The notes under the pieces: model-generated
The model's database searches: none
Told to the model about the DNA's origin: nothing
What the model saw: only the letters and a program-made list of their open reading frames with translations
Source of the DNA: Sphingomonas faeni
GTDB taxonomy: Bacteria; Pseudomonadota; Alphaproteobacteria; Sphingomonadales; Sphingomonadaceae
Assembly (NCBI RefSeq): GCF_030817315.1
Contig: NZ_JAUSZF010000001.1
Coordinates: 1,782,501-1,846,500 of the forward strand
Direction: 5' to 3'
Length of the DNA: 64,000 nucleotides
Translations under genes and position numbers: made by a program
Shown: positions 33,293 through 42,319 of the stretch, in pieces
Layout: each line of letters starts with the position of its first letter
How positions within the stretch are numbered: position 1 is the stretch's first letter

Positions 33293-36118
33293 TCAGAAGC
33301 GCGAACGCAGCGTCAGGCCGTAGGTGCGTGGTTCGCCCAGATACGACGAGAAGATCTGGTTGGCGGTCGACCCGAATGCCTGGGTCTGCGCCTGGCTGCC
33401 TGCTCCCTGGAACGGCGCGTTGAAGGCAACCTGCTGATAGTTGGTGTCGAGCAGGTTCTGCGCCCAAACTTCCAGCGCCCATTTTTGCTGCGGTCCACGG
33501 ATGCCGACGCGCGCGTTCACCAGGAAGAAGCCGTCCTGTGCCTTCTCGGGGAACAGATCGGAACCGGTGTTGTAGTCGCTGGTCATGCGGCCATCGACGT
33601 AGAACAGCGCGGTAAGGCCCGACGAGCCGATATCGGGCGTCCACGCGGTTGACGCGGTCACAGTATGCTTCGGCGCGTTCGACAGGTTGCTGCCGGACAA
33701 CAGGAACAGCGCGGGATCGAGCGGCTGGCCATCCTCGCTGCCGACCAGATTGTTCCGGAAACGCGTGTTCGTGTAGGTATAGCCCAGGTTGACCGAATAG
33801 TTCGGGGCCGGGAATAGACCGGCCTCCAACTCGAGACCCTGCGATACGACGCCGTACTTTACGTCGCCCGTACACGCACCGGTCGTCGCGCTAGCGTCCC
33901 GATCTGCGCCATTCAGGTCGTCGCCGCACGTACTGATGTTCTGAACGATGAAGTTCGTGCCGTTGAAGGTGTTAAGCTGGAAGTTCTTGAACTCCTGACG
34001 GAAACCCGCAACGTTAAACGTAAAGTCCTTCGAGGTGAACTTCAGGCCGACTTCGTACGAGTTAACGGTTTCGGGATCGAAGCGGAGATTGGCTACGCTT
34101 GCGTTGGTCGGCGACGCGAACACGTTCGCGGTCAGATCAGATCGATCGAGATTGTAACCGCCTGCCTTGTAGCCACGCGAGTAGCTCGCATACAGTAGAG
34201 TATCGGTACGTGGCTTGTACGAGATGACGCCTGTGCCGGTGAACTCGCCTTCCTTGAAGCCGTTGTTCAGGTCGAGGCCGTTGAGCGCAGATGTCGAGTT
34301 ACCCGTGCAGGTAAGCGTGACGATACCACCGACGAGGGTCTTGAGCGCGGCGGGAACCACTGGGCTGGCGAGAAGCGGGCTGAGGTTGGCCTGCTGAACC
34401 GGGCAGACCGTATTGTTGTTATTGAAATCGGCGTGGAAATCCTTCGCCTCGTGCGTGTAGCGCAGACCGCCGGTGATCGAGAGCTTGTCGGTCAGCTTGA
34501 AGATATTGTGCGTGAAGAACGCGTAGTTTTCGCTGTCCTGGTAATAGGTCGAGCGTTGATCGCCCAGGTTGTTGAGCGTGCTGAGGCGATCGAGACCGGC
34601 GAGGATCGTTGGTCCAAGAGCGCCGAACCCTGCACCAAGCGCCTGTCGTCCGTTAGCGCCGCCTAGCGCAGCCTGCGGAGTCGTGCTCAGGCAGCCCGGG
34701 TTGTTCGGGTTGCGCAATGCCGCCAGCGGATTGGCCGTCGCGACGATACGGCAGGCGGCGAATGCCCCATATTGCGTGCCGAACTTGAGGTTGTCGGCAA
34801 CGACCAGGTCTTCCTTCGAGTAATAGCCGCCGACCAGCCAGTTCAACCGGTCGTCGAACAGCGAGCCGTTCAGGCGGACTTCCTGGCTGAATGTGTGAAA
34901 CTGACGGTAGCTGTTCCCGTCGTCCGCACGGTAACCGATGTCGAGGTTGCCGTAGTCGATGTCGGCGGCACCACCAGATTTGTATTCCCGGTATGCCGTG
35001 ATCGAAGTGAGCGACGCCCCTCCGAGATTGACGTCGATCTGGCCCGAGCCACCGTAATCCGTCGTCACGTTCGAGTACGCGCGGCCGAGTGTATTCGCGA
35101 TGCGGCGGTTATACGGATCACCCGCGCTCGGGAACACGGCGCCCATGCTCTGCATGACCTGGACGATGCGGTTGCCGGCCGGGTTGATCGCGAAATCGCC
35201 AGCAACGCCGGGGGTCGGATCGATCTTTTCCTGCGTGTTGATGTAGACCGCGCCGCAGCATTTCTCGTCGCGATGCGTATAGTCGCCGATCAGGCGGACG
35301 GTGACGTCCGACGATGGCTCGAACAGCAGCTGGCCCCGGACGAAATAGCGGTTGCGGTCGTTGTAATCGGTCTGATTGATGGCATCGTAATAGAAGCCGT
35401 CGCGCTTGCCGAACACGCCGTCGAGGCGGAACGCCAACTTGTCCTTGATGATCGGGCCGGTAAGCCCACCTGCAATGCGTACATTGTTATAGTTGCCGTA
35501 CGTTGCTTCGGCATAGCCTCCGAAGTTGTAGGAAGGCAGCTTTGTCAGGATGTTGATCGAGCCCGCGGTCGCGTTACGGCCCGACAGCGTCCCCTGTGGG
35601 CCACGCAACACCTCGATACGGTCGACTTCGCCGAGATCATTCAGGCCCGAACCGGTGCGACTGCGATAGACCCCGTCGATGAACACCGCGACCGAGCTTT
35701 CAAGGCCGGGATTGTCGCCGACGGTGCCGATGCCGCGGACGCGGGCGGACGCGTTGGCCTCGCTCCCGGTAGAGGAAATCAACAGCGAGGGAACGAGCTG
35801 CGTCGCCTGGCGGATGTCGTTGGCCCCGGTATTTTCTAACGCGGCAGAACCGACCGCAGATACAGCGATAGGCACGTTGGAAAGACGCTCGGAACGGCGC
35901 GTAGCCGTGATGACGATGTCGCTGGCATTGCCCGAATAAACTTGCTGCGTTGCAACCGGCGCCTGACCCGCGTCAACAGAGCCTGCGGCCGTGCCCGACG
36001 TGGTCGTGGCGGTTTGAGCTTCGGGCTGCGTAGTCGGCACGTCCTGCGCAAATGCCGGCGTTACCAGCGCCGTGGTCGCTGCAGCGGACAACAGATATGC
36101 GATCATACGCATCGGCAT
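33293..36118 (-). CDS. TonB-dependent outer-membrane receptor
   Basis: A 941-aa TonB-dependent receptor. The signal peptide (IAYLLSAAATTALVTPAFAQ, cleavage after AFA) is followed by a Thr/Gln-rich stretch and a TonB box-like DIVITATRR (about 67-75). The plug domain has LSNVPIAVSAVG, RVRGIGTVGDNPGLESSVAV and VEVLRGPQGTLSGRNATAGSI-type elements. A 22-strand barrel ends with YGLTLRSRF, with the terminal Phe. The IEVLRGPQGTL and GVYRSRTG style belongs to the sphingomonad receptors often used for glycans, polyphenols or siderophores; no substrate gene is adjacent. ATG 36118, 36112 or 36106 could start it; GGGAGA precedes all three. Confidence 0.93.
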   Translation of the reverse strand: MPMRMIAYLLSAAATTALVTPAFAQDVPTTQPEAQTATTTSGTAAGSVDAGQAPVATQQVYSGNASDIVITATRRSERLSNVPIAVSAVGSAALENTGANDIRQATQLVPSLLISSTGSEANASARVRGIGTVGDNPGLESSVAVFIDGVYRSRTGSGLNDLGEVDRIEVLRGPQGTLSGRNATAGSINILTKLPSYNFGGYAEATYGNYNNVRIAGGLTGPIIKDKLAFRLDGVFGKRDGFYYDAINQTDYNDRNRYFVRGQLLFEPSSDVTVRLIGDYTHRDEKCCGAVYINTQEKIDPTPGVAGDFAINPAGNRIVQVMQSMGAVFPSAGDPYNRRIANTLGRAYSNVTTDYGGSGQIDVNLGGASLTSITAYREYKSGGAADIDYGNLDIGYRADDGNSYRQFHTFSQEVRLNGSLFDDRLNWLVGGYYSKEDLVVADNLKFGTQYGAFAACRIVATANPLAALRNPNNPGCLSTTPQAALGGANGRQALGAGFGALGPTILAGLDRLSTLNNLGDQRSTYYQDSENYAFFTHNIFKLTDKLSITGGLRYTHEAKDFHADFNNNNTVCPVQQANLSPLLASPVVPAALKTLVGGIVTLTCTGNSTSALNGLDLNNGFKEGEFTGTGVISYKPRTDTLLYASYSRGYKAGGYNLDRSDLTANVFASPTNASVANLRFDPETVNSYEVGLKFTSKDFTFNVAGFRQEFKNFQLNTFNGTNFIVQNISTCGDDLNGADRDASATTGACTGDVKYGVVSQGLELEAGLFPAPNYSVNLGYTYTNTRFRNNLVGSEDGQPLDPALFLLSGSNLSNAPKHTVTASTAWTPDIGSSGLTALFYVDGRMTSDYNTGSDLFPEKAQDGFFLVNARVGIRGPQQKWALEVWAQNLLDTNYQQVAFNAPFQGAGSQAQTQAFGSTANQIFSSYLGEPRTYGLTLRSRF

Positions 36119-36407
36119 TCTCTCCCTGAGTGTTCGAATGTTTTCGAACTTATGGTTTGGACGTTAGGTAGAGGCGGACAGGCCTCCGCGTCTAGCAATT
36201 TCCGCATACGGAAACGTATTTTTGAATAACGTGTCTCCAAATCGCCACATAGCGCCCCGCAGCAAACCCTAGTTTCAAAACGCAACGGTTTTGAGTTGAA
36301 GTTCGATAAGGCAGTGCGGCGTCGATGGAAGGCGGGACTTGGTATGCACTTGGGCCGCTGAGGCTCCCCGCATGTGCTCACTCGAAGTTCTGGCCTGTTC
36401 CTGAAGA
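36119..36407. promoter_or_regulatory. Upstream region of the TonB receptor gene with three short inverted repeats
   Basis: I see no gene here. Three perfect inverted repeats stand out: GTTCGAA-TGTT-TTCGAAC (36132-36149) close to the start codon, TTTCCG-CATA-CGGAAA (36199-36214), and TCAAAAC-GCAACG-GTTTTGA (36275-36294). The first would form a leader hairpin about 14 bp from the ATG. The others are candidate operator sites. None is a clear Fur box. Confidence 0.4.
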
Positions 36408-36500
36408 CTGAGTCGGGGGCGGGTCGGCCTCCACATGTTCAGACGCGGGAACAAGACGGGCTGGCCTACCCCCGGGCCCTTTCGGAGTTGGGCAAGGTGT
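36408..36500. repeat. Degenerate family A repeat
   Basis: GAGTCGGGGGCGGGTCGGCC, a variable middle, then GGGCTGGCCTACCCCCGGG. The inner tails of family A are kept while the outer CCCTCCCT hairpins are largely lost. It lies between the receptor upstream region and the infC terminator. Confidence 0.5.
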
Positions 36501-36563
36501 AAGCGCCCGTTCGTGCCTTGAGTTCCACCATGCGCAACCCAAGCCCGCGACTGCCAGACGCGA

Positions 36564-36602
36564 AAAAGGCCGGCCAGCCCCTTGGGACCAACCAGCCTTC
36601 AC
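36564..36602 (-). terminator. Intrinsic terminator after infC
   Basis: On the minus strand GAAGGCTGGTTGGTCCC, short loop, then GGGGCTGGCCGGCCTTTTT: a long stem with several G-U pairs followed by five T. It starts about 35 bp after the infC stop, so infC is not followed by rpmI-rplT here. Confidence 0.8.
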
Positions 36603-36635
36603 TATCTAACAATAGCGACCAAAGTCGCTACGCCC

Positions 36636-37181
36636 TTACTTCGGTGCGAGCACCATCAGCATCTGGCGACCTTCCATGCGGGGATACGCCTCGATCTTGG
36701 CAATCTCCGCGACGTCGTCCTGCACGCGCTTCAACAGGTTCATGCCGAGCTGGCCGTGGCTAAGCTCGCGACCGCGAAAGCGCAGCGTGATCTTGACCTT
36801 ATCGCCCTCGCCGATGAAGTCGTTCACCTTCTTCATCTTCGTGTCGTAGTCATGGTCGTCGATGTTCGGACGCATCTTGATCTCCTTGATCTCCTGCGTC
36901 TTCTGCGACTTGCGTGCGAGGTTCGCCTTCTTCTGCGCCTCGTACTTGAACTTGCCGACATCGAGGAACTTGGCGACGGGCGGATCGGCGTTAGGCGACA
37001 CCTCGACCAGGTCCAGACCATGTTCGGCGGCCTGCTCGATCGCTTCGCGCGTGAACATCACCCCCAGATTCTCGCCCTCGTGATCGATCACGCGGACCTT
37101 CTGGCTCTGGATGAATTCGTTGAATCGCGGACCGTTCATCGCGGGCGTCTGCATCGGCCGGCGTATCGTGGGAGGACGTAT
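36636..37181 (-). CDS. infC: Translation initiation factor IF-3, apparent AUA start
   Basis: IF-3 prevents premature subunit joining and discriminates start codons. The N-domain has [20 protein letters not shown] and [21 protein letters not shown]; the C-domain has [27 protein letters not shown] sequence, [14 protein letters not shown] and [16 protein letters not shown]. An AGGAG Shine-Dalgarno (plus coordinates 37190-37194) lies 8 nt before an ATA at 37181-37179. Starting there gives 181 aa, the normal length. The first ATG, at 37154, has no Shine-Dalgarno at the right spacing. A non-AUG start fits known infC self-regulation (AUU in E. coli). If the ATG is used the protein is 172 aa. Confidence 0.9.
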   Translation of the reverse strand: MRPPTIRRPMQTPAMNGPRFNEFIQSQKVRVIDHEGENLGVMFTREAIEQAAEHGLDLVEVSPNADPPVAKFLDVGKFKYEAQKKANLARKSQKTQEIKEIKMRPNIDDHDYDTKMKKVNDFIGEGDKVKITLRFRGRELSHGQLGMNLLKRVQDDVAEIAKIEAYPRMEGRQMLMVLAPK

Positions 37182-37213
37182 GGGGGTTGCTCCTGAAGTT
37201 TCTGACAATATTT

Positions 37214-37257
37214 GGGCCGGCCTATAGCGCAGAAACACGCGCTAGAACAGCCGGCCC
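37214..37257 (-). promoter_or_regulatory. Hairpin between thrS and infC
   Basis: Outer arms GGGCCGGC (37214-37221) and GCCGGCCC (37250-37257) with inner arms TAGCGC (37225-37230) and GCGCTA (37239-37244) form a two-step stem directly after the thrS stop and about 20 bp before the infC Shine-Dalgarno. On the minus strand it is followed by AAATATTG, not a clean U-run. It may be a partial terminator, an attenuator or a processing site setting infC levels against thrS. Confidence 0.55.
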
Positions 37258-37262
37258 TTAAC

Positions 37263-39254
37263 TTACATATCGGGTGCGCGCGCCTGGATCGCAACCCGCG
37301 CGGTCGCATCGGCGAGCGCCATCATCTCCTGGCCCTGACTGCCGAGACGCCGGATCGCGACGGTACCCTCGTCCGCCTCGCGCTTGCCGACCACGAACAA
37401 CAGCGGCACCTTCGCCAGCGAATGCTCGCGCACCTTGTAGTTGATCTTCTCGTTGCGAAGGTCGGTCTCGACGCGAAGGCCCGCCTTGCGCAATGTCGCG
37501 GCGACCTGGTGCGCATAGTCGTCGGCGTCGGACACAATCGTCGCGACCACCACCTGCACCGGCGCGAGCCAGAGCGGGAAGCGGCCCGCATGATGCTCGA
37601 TCAGGATGCCGATGAATCGCTCGAACGTGCCGAGGATCGCGCGGTGAAGCATCACCGGCCGATGCCGCTCGCCGTCCGCGCCGACATAGGACGCGTCGAG
37701 TCGCTCGGGCAGCACGCGGTCCGACTGGATCGTGCCGACCTGCCACGTCCGGCCGATCGCGTCGGTCAGGTGGAATTCGAGCTTCGGCGCATAGAACGCC
37801 CCCTCGCCCGGCAGTTCCTCGAAGTTCGCCTTGATCGTGTCGCTCAGGCCCGACTGCATCACGGCCTCGCGCAGTTCCGCCTCGGCCTTGTCCCACATCG
37901 CGTCATCGCCGAACCGCTTCTCGGGGCGCAACGCGAGCTTCACCGCGTAATCCTCGAAGCCGAGATCCTTGTAGACGCTGTCGAGCAGCTCGCAGAACTT
38001 GCGCACTTCCTCGACGAGCTGGTCCTCGCGGACGAAGATATGCGCGTCGTCCTGCGTGAACTGGCGGACGCGCATGATGCCGTGCAGCGCGCCGTGCGGC
38101 TCGTTGCGGTGGCAGCAGCCGAACTCGGCCATCCGGATCGGCAGGTCGCGGTACGACTTGATCCCCTGCTTGAAGATCAGGACGTGCGCCGGACAGTTCA
38201 TCGGTTTCAGCGCCATCAGGTCGCCCTCCCCCGACAGGATCGCACCCTCGTCCTCGACGTTCGGGATCTCGTCGGGGACGACGAACATGTTCTCGCGGTA
38301 CTTGCCCCAGTGGCCCGACTGCTCCCACTGCTTGGCGTCCATCAGCTGCGGGGTCTTCACCTCGGCATAGTCGGCGGCATCGAGGCGGCGACGCATATAC
38401 GCCTCCATCTGGCGCCACAGCACGAAGCCCTTGGGATGCCAGAACACCGACCCCTGCGCCTCGGACTGGAGGTGGAACAAGTCCATCTCCGCGCCGATTT
38501 TCCGATGATCGCGCTTCGCGGCTTCCTCGAGACGGAACAGGTGCTGGTCGAGCTGCTTCTTGTTGAGCCAGCCGGTGCCATAGATGCGGCTGAGCATCGC
38601 GTTCTTCTGGTCGCCGCGCCAATACGCGCCCGACACGCGCGTGAGCTTGAAGGCGGCGGGGTCGAGGTTGCCGGTCGACGCCATGTGCGGCCCGCGGCAC
38701 ATGTCGAGCCACTCGCCCTGGCGGTAGATCGTCAGTTCCTCCCCCTCGGGGAGTTCGGCCGCCCATTCGGCCTTGAAGCTCTCGCCCTGCTGCGTCCAGC
38801 GATCGATCAGCTGCTGGCGTGACCAGACCTCGCGCTGGAACGGCTCATTCCGGGCGATTATCGCGCGCATTTCCGCTTCGATCGCGGGCAGGTCCTCGTC
38901 GGTGAACGGGCGGTCCTTCGGCGCGAAGTCGTAATAGAAGCCGTCGTCGGTCGCTGGGCCGAAAGTGATCTGAGTACCGGGGAAGAGATGCTGGACCGCT
39001 TCCGCCATGACGTGCGCGAGATCGTGGCGGACGAGTTCGAGCGCATCCGCTTCGTCGCGCGCGGTGACGAGGGCAAGCTGGGTGTCCCCTTCGAACGGCC
39101 GGTTGAGATCGCGGACCTGACCATCGATGCGCGCGGCAAGCGCGGCCTTGGCGAGGCCGGGTCCGATCGCGGCGGCGACATCCGCGGGGGTAGTCCCGGG
39201 CGCAACCTCGCGGACGGAACCGTCGGGCAGCGTAATGCGGAACATGGCGGACAT
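37263..39254 (-). CDS. thrS: Threonyl-tRNA synthetase
   Basis: A class II synthetase of 663 aa. An N-terminal TGS domain ([16 protein letters not shown]) precedes the editing domain with [18 protein letters not shown] (the HxxxH site, about 74-91). The catalytic core has motif 2 around [19 protein letters not shown] and [16 protein letters not shown], the Cys of CPAHVLIFK for zinc, and the C-terminal anticodon domain with [18 protein letters not shown]. The start ATG 39254 ([12 protein letters not shown]) is the usual N-terminus; earlier in-frame starts run into non-conserved sequence. infC follows after a hairpin, the classic thrS-infC order. Confidence 0.96.
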   Translation of the reverse strand: MSAMFRITLPDGSVREVAPGTTPADVAAAIGPGLAKAALAARIDGQVRDLNRPFEGDTQLALVTARDEADALELVRHDLAHVMAEAVQHLFPGTQITFGPATDDGFYYDFAPKDRPFTDEDLPAIEAEMRAIIARNEPFQREVWSRQQLIDRWTQQGESFKAEWAAELPEGEELTIYRQGEWLDMCRGPHMASTGNLDPAAFKLTRVSGAYWRGDQKNAMLSRIYGTGWLNKKQLDQHLFRLEEAAKRDHRKIGAEMDLFHLQSEAQGSVFWHPKGFVLWRQMEAYMRRRLDAADYAEVKTPQLMDAKQWEQSGHWGKYRENMFVVPDEIPNVEDEGAILSGEGDLMALKPMNCPAHVLIFKQGIKSYRDLPIRMAEFGCCHRNEPHGALHGIMRVRQFTQDDAHIFVREDQLVEEVRKFCELLDSVYKDLGFEDYAVKLALRPEKRFGDDAMWDKAEAELREAVMQSGLSDTIKANFEELPGEGAFYAPKLEFHLTDAIGRTWQVGTIQSDRVLPERLDASYVGADGERHRPVMLHRAILGTFERFIGILIEHHAGRFPLWLAPVQVVVATIVSDADDYAHQVAATLRKAGLRVETDLRNEKINYKVREHSLAKVPLLFVVGKREADEGTVAIRRLGSQGQEMMALADATARVAIQARAPDM

Positions 39255-39417
39255 GAGGGACTTTCTCGTGTTGGAAGAGCGCGGCTTATGCCGTTGCGTA
39301 GGGTATATAGGCAACCCGCTTCGCTGGAGCCATGGTGTGGGGGTTCGGACGGTGGTTGGGCGTTGCCCTATTGCACCGCCGCCTGCTGCCGTTCGCCTGC
39401 CACCACCCTCCTCGTTT

Positions 39418-39506
39418 GTCCGTCATCCTAGCGAACGCTGGGATCTCCCCCATTCCGGTCGCAGCATCCGCCAACGAGGATACCCCAGCTTTCGCTAGGG
39501 TGACGG
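39418..39506. repeat. Palindromic repeat distantly like family C
   Basis: GTCATCCTAGCGAACGCTGG and its rough mirror CCCCAGCTTTCGCTAGGGTG form an imperfect 18-20 bp stem around about 45 bp. It lies in the 326-bp gap between thrS and the LD-carboxypeptidase gene. Confidence 0.55.
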
Positions 39507-39514
39507 TCGGGGTT

Positions 39515-39573
39515 GGGGGGTCGGGTCGGGTCGGGTTGGGTTGGGTTGGGTTGGGTTGGGTTGGATTGGGTCG
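39515..39573. repeat. Pentanucleotide GGGTT/GGGTC array
   Basis: After a G-run come three GGGTC units, then about six GGGTT units, one GGATT variant and a last GGGTC. It ends 8 bp from the stop of the LD-carboxypeptidase gene (minus strand). The G-strand could form a G-quadruplex; on the mRNA strand the array would be C-rich. The length is likely to vary between strains through slippage. Confidence 0.8.
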
Positions 39574-39580
39574 GCGCGCT

Positions 39581-40396
39581 TCAAACCACGCCGAACGGCA
39601 CCACGCGGTTTGCCTGAGTATGCCCGATCTCCGCCCGCCCGAGATACGGCACGCCCATGTCGCGCGACCAGCGGATCATCATGTAGTCGAGCGTCTCGCC
39701 CCAAGGCGGATCGTTCTCTTGGACCGCGGTGACCGCGCCGAGGCGGAGGCCGGCGATGCCCTTCAACTGCGTGGCGTTGGCGACTTTGAAGAGCATGCGG
39801 TCGATCGCGTACATAGGCTCGGACACCTCCTCGACGATCAGGACGTGGTCAGTCAGGTCGGGCAGCCACGGGGTGCCGATCAGCGAGGTCAGGATGCTGA
39901 GGTTGAACGCCGCCGACGGCCGCCCGTCCAGCCCCGGTTCCAGCCCAGCCCGATCGCCGCGTACCATCCAGCCGAGCGAGCGCGCGACCGTCGCTTCGCC
40001 GTCGTGCCGATTGATGTCGCTGACCATCGGGCCGTGCACCGGTCGGCCGATCCGCCGGGCGTAGAGCGCACCGAGCAGGAAGCCGACGTCGGAATAGCCT
40101 AGATATGTCTTGTGGCGTGCCGCGCGGCCGAGTTCGGGCATAACCATCGCGAGGATGCGGTTCGAACCGTAGCCGCCGCGCAGGAACCAGATCGCGTCGA
40201 ACGCAGGATCGTTGGCGTATTCGAGAAACGCTGCCGCGCGACGAAAGTCCGAGCTGGCAAAATGGCCGTCGGTCTCCAGGCATTGCGGGTGGAAGACCAG
40301 CTCGGTCTCAGGGAACGCAGTCGCCGCGTAGGCGGTGATCTTGGCGATCGCCGCGGGATTGGTCCGGCTTGACGCGGCGAGGACACCGATGCGCAT
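39581..40396 (-). CDS. LD-carboxypeptidase (peptidase S66)
   Basis: A 271-aa S66 serine peptidase that removes the terminal D-alanine from murein tetrapeptides in the cytosol. The nucleophile lies in [12 protein letters not shown] (S102 from the start), the glutamate in [18 protein letters not shown] (near 190), and the histidine in [19 protein letters not shown] (near 259). [12 protein letters not shown] is another family marker. The start ATG 40396 ([10 protein letters not shown]) fits the conserved N-terminus. It is divergent from the Mpl-like ligase gene 52 bp away, whose expected substrate is the tripeptide this enzyme makes. Confidence 0.9.
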   Translation of the reverse strand: MRIGVLAASSRTNPAAIAKITAYAATAFPETELVFHPQCLETDGHFASSDFRRAAAFLEYANDPAFDAIWFLRGGYGSNRILAMVMPELGRAARHKTYLGYSDVGFLLGALYARRIGRPVHGPMVSDINRHDGEATVARSLGWMVRGDRAGLEPGLDGRPSAAFNLSILTSLIGTPWLPDLTDHVLIVEEVSEPMYAIDRMLFKVANATQLKGIAGLRLGAVTAVQENDPPWGETLDYMMIRWSRDMGVPYLGRAEIGHTQANRVVPFGVV

Positions 40397-40448
40397 TGTT
40401 CGTGTTCCCGACCTTGCCCCGTTACCAAACCGCCCATATCGCGGGCCG

Positions 40449-41846
40449 ATGGATATCAGCAAACCCTGTTTCTTCGTCGGCATCGGTGGCTCGGGCATGA
40501 TGCCGCTCGCGATGATCCTCGCGGGGCGTGGCGCGAGCGTCGCCGGATCGGACCGCAACCTCGACCAAGGCCGGGTGCCCGCCAAGTTCGAAGACCTTGC
40601 CGCCAAGGGCGTCGCGCTGTTCCCGCAGGACGGCAGCGGGATCGTCTCGGCGGACCAGTTGGTGATCGCCTCAGCGGCGATCGAGGCGAGCGTGCCGGAC
40701 ATGATCGCGGCGGAGGCGCTTGGCTGTACCCGCTCGACCCGCGCGGCGATGCTGGCGTCGCTGTTCAACGACAGCCGGTTGCCGATCGGGGTCGCGGGGA
40801 CGAGCGGCAAGTCGACCGTTACGGGCATGATCGGCTGGATCCTGCACGCGGTCGGGCGCGATCCGACGGTGATGAACGGCGCGGTGATGAAGAACTTCGC
40901 CACCCCCGACGCGCCGTTCGCGAGCGCTTTGGTCGGAGGGGGAGAGGCGTTCGTCAGCGAGGTCGACGAAAGCGACGGCTCTATCGCGGGCTATGCGCCG
41001 AAGATCGCGGTGCTCAACAATGTCAGCCTCGATCACAAATCACTGGAGGAACTGCGCGTGCTGTTCGGGGACTTCATCGCGAAGGCCGAGACGGCGGTGG
41101 TGAACGCCAACGACCCCGATGCCGCAGCGCTCGCGGCGCGGTTGCCGCGCGGTCAGGTGACGACGTTCGCGATCGACGCCTCGGCCGACCTGCGCGCCGA
41201 GAACCTGAAGCCGGAGCCGTTCGCCATCCGCTTCGACATTGTCTCGCGCGGTGTGCGGACACCTGTGAAGCTTGCCGTACCGGGGCGGCATAACGTGTCG
41301 AACGCACTCGCCGCGATCGGGGCGGCGATGGCGGCGGACGTATCGCTCGGCGATGCGGTCAAGGCGATCGCGGGGTTCATGGGTCTGCGTCGGCGTTTCG
41401 ACCTGGTCGGAGAGGCGGGCGGGGTCGCGGTGATCGATGACTTCGGGCACAACCCGGACAAGATTGCCGCCACGCTCGACACGCTCCACGCCTTCCCCGG
41501 GCGGCTGCTCCTGTTCTTCCAGCCGCATGGCTATGGCCCGTTGAAGGTCATGGGGCGCGCGCTGGTCGCGACCTTCGTCGAGCGGATGGCGGAGGACGAT
41601 GTGCTCGTCCTGCCAGACCCAGCCTATTACGGCGGGACGGTCACGCGGGAGGTCACTAGTGCCGATATCGTCGCGCAGATCATCGAGGGCGGGCGAGACG
41701 CGCGGCATATAGCCGACCGTGCGGACGCCACAGCCGCGCTGATCGCGGAAGCTCGGCCGGGCGACCGTATCGTGGTGATGGGCGCTCGTGACGACACTCT
41801 GAGCCTGCTGGCCGCGGGGATGGTCGACGCCTTGGCCGCGCGCTGA
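40449..41846 (+). CDS. Mur ligase, Mpl-type (UDP-MurNAc:muropeptide ligase)
   Basis: A 465-aa Mur ligase of the MurC/Mpl group. The N-terminal domain has [18 protein letters not shown] (7-24) and SAAI; the ATP loop is [17 protein letters not shown] (about 112-128); then [24 protein letters not shown], the [15 protein letters not shown] string, and [14 protein letters not shown] in the C-domain (MurC/Mpl DDYGHHP position). Mpl rejoins recycled murein tripeptide to UDP-MurNAc; MurC adds L-alanine. I favour Mpl because of the adjacent LD-carboxypeptidase and because the gene is outside an mra/dcw cluster, but sequence alone does not settle it. The P-loop has GKS where MurC has GKT. Confidence 0.8.
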   Translation: MDISKPCFFVGIGGSGMMPLAMILAGRGASVAGSDRNLDQGRVPAKFEDLAAKGVALFPQDGSGIVSADQLVIASAAIEASVPDMIAAEALGCTRSTRAAMLASLFNDSRLPIGVAGTSGKSTVTGMIGWILHAVGRDPTVMNGAVMKNFATPDAPFASALVGGGEAFVSEVDESDGSIAGYAPKIAVLNNVSLDHKSLEELRVLFGDFIAKAETAVVNANDPDAAALAARLPRGQVTTFAIDASADLRAENLKPEPFAIRFDIVSRGVRTPVKLAVPGRHNVSNALAAIGAAMAADVSLGDAVKAIAGFMGLRRRFDLVGEAGGVAVIDDFGHNPDKIAATLDTLHAFPGRLLLFFQPHGYGPLKVMGRALVATFVERMAEDDVLVLPDPAYYGGTVTREVTSADIVAQIIEGGRDARHIADRADATAALIAEARPGDRIVVMGARDDTLSLLAAGMVDALAAR

Positions 41847-41871
41847 TATAAAGAGAAGCAGGAGACTGCCG

Positions 41872-42126
41872 ATGTTTCGCCGCCTGTTCCTCGACCATCC
41901 CGCCACCGTCGGCGAAAGCTATGCCAAGCATTTCGGGGTCGCCGGACGCTTCGGCGTGACGATGATCAAGGGCGGGCTGGGCGCATTGGTCCATGCCTTC
42001 GTGCCTGCGCTGTGCAAGACGCGGGGAAGCGAGACGGTGGCCGAACTGCACCGCCAGATGGTCGAGAAGCGCGGCGCGGTCGCGGCTGATCAGACGCAGA
42101 TGAAGACGGTCGAATTCATCATCTAA
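41872..42126 (+). CDS. DUF6356 family small protein
   Basis: An 84-aa protein: MFRRLFLDHPATVGESYAKH, then GRFGVTMIKGGLGALVHAFVPALCKTRGSETVAELHRQMVEKR. The opening and the central VHAFVPALCxTxGS match the DUF6356 pattern common in sphingomonads. The middle helix (GVTMIKGGLGALVHAFVPAL) is hydrophobic enough to touch a membrane. Function unknown. GCAGGAGA precedes the ATG, 25 bp after the Mpl-like gene stop, so it is probably co-transcribed with it. Confidence 0.78.
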   Translation: MFRRLFLDHPATVGESYAKHFGVAGRFGVTMIKGGLGALVHAFVPALCKTRGSETVAELHRQMVEKRGAVAADQTQMKTVEFII

Positions 42127-42248
42127 TCCGCATCTTACGGCGCACGAAAGCGCCCGGTCCAAAAAAGAAGGTTAGGCAGGGTTAGGCCAAGAACGGGTTC
42201 GTTGGGCTGCGGCGTCGCGTGTCTTGTCGACATGCACGCTTGGCATTT

Positions 42249-42300
42249 TGTAAAGCTTGGTTGACAGGTCAGCTTGCCGCCATGTAAAGCACGCTTGTCC
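42249..42300 (+). promoter_or_regulatory. Sigma-70-like promoter overlapped by two similar operator-like sites
   Basis: TTGACA (42261-42266), a 16-bp spacer and TGTAAA (42283-42288) form a plausible promoter for the membrane protein/XRE pair. Two related 18-mers overlap it: TGTAAAGCTTGGTTGACA (42249-42266, covering the -35) and TGTAAAGCACGCTTGTCC (42283-42300, covering the -10), 34 bp apart. Each is an imperfect palindrome on the pattern TGTAAAGC-N2-GCTTKACA. They are good candidates for autorepression by the XRE protein encoded at 42733. Confidence 0.55.
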
Positions 42301-42319
42301 TTAATCAGGGAGACCTTCC

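Noticed and set aside
36518..36763. Plus-strand ORF near the infC terminator
   Set aside because: It crosses the infC terminator and the end of infC antisense, with no recognisable protein.
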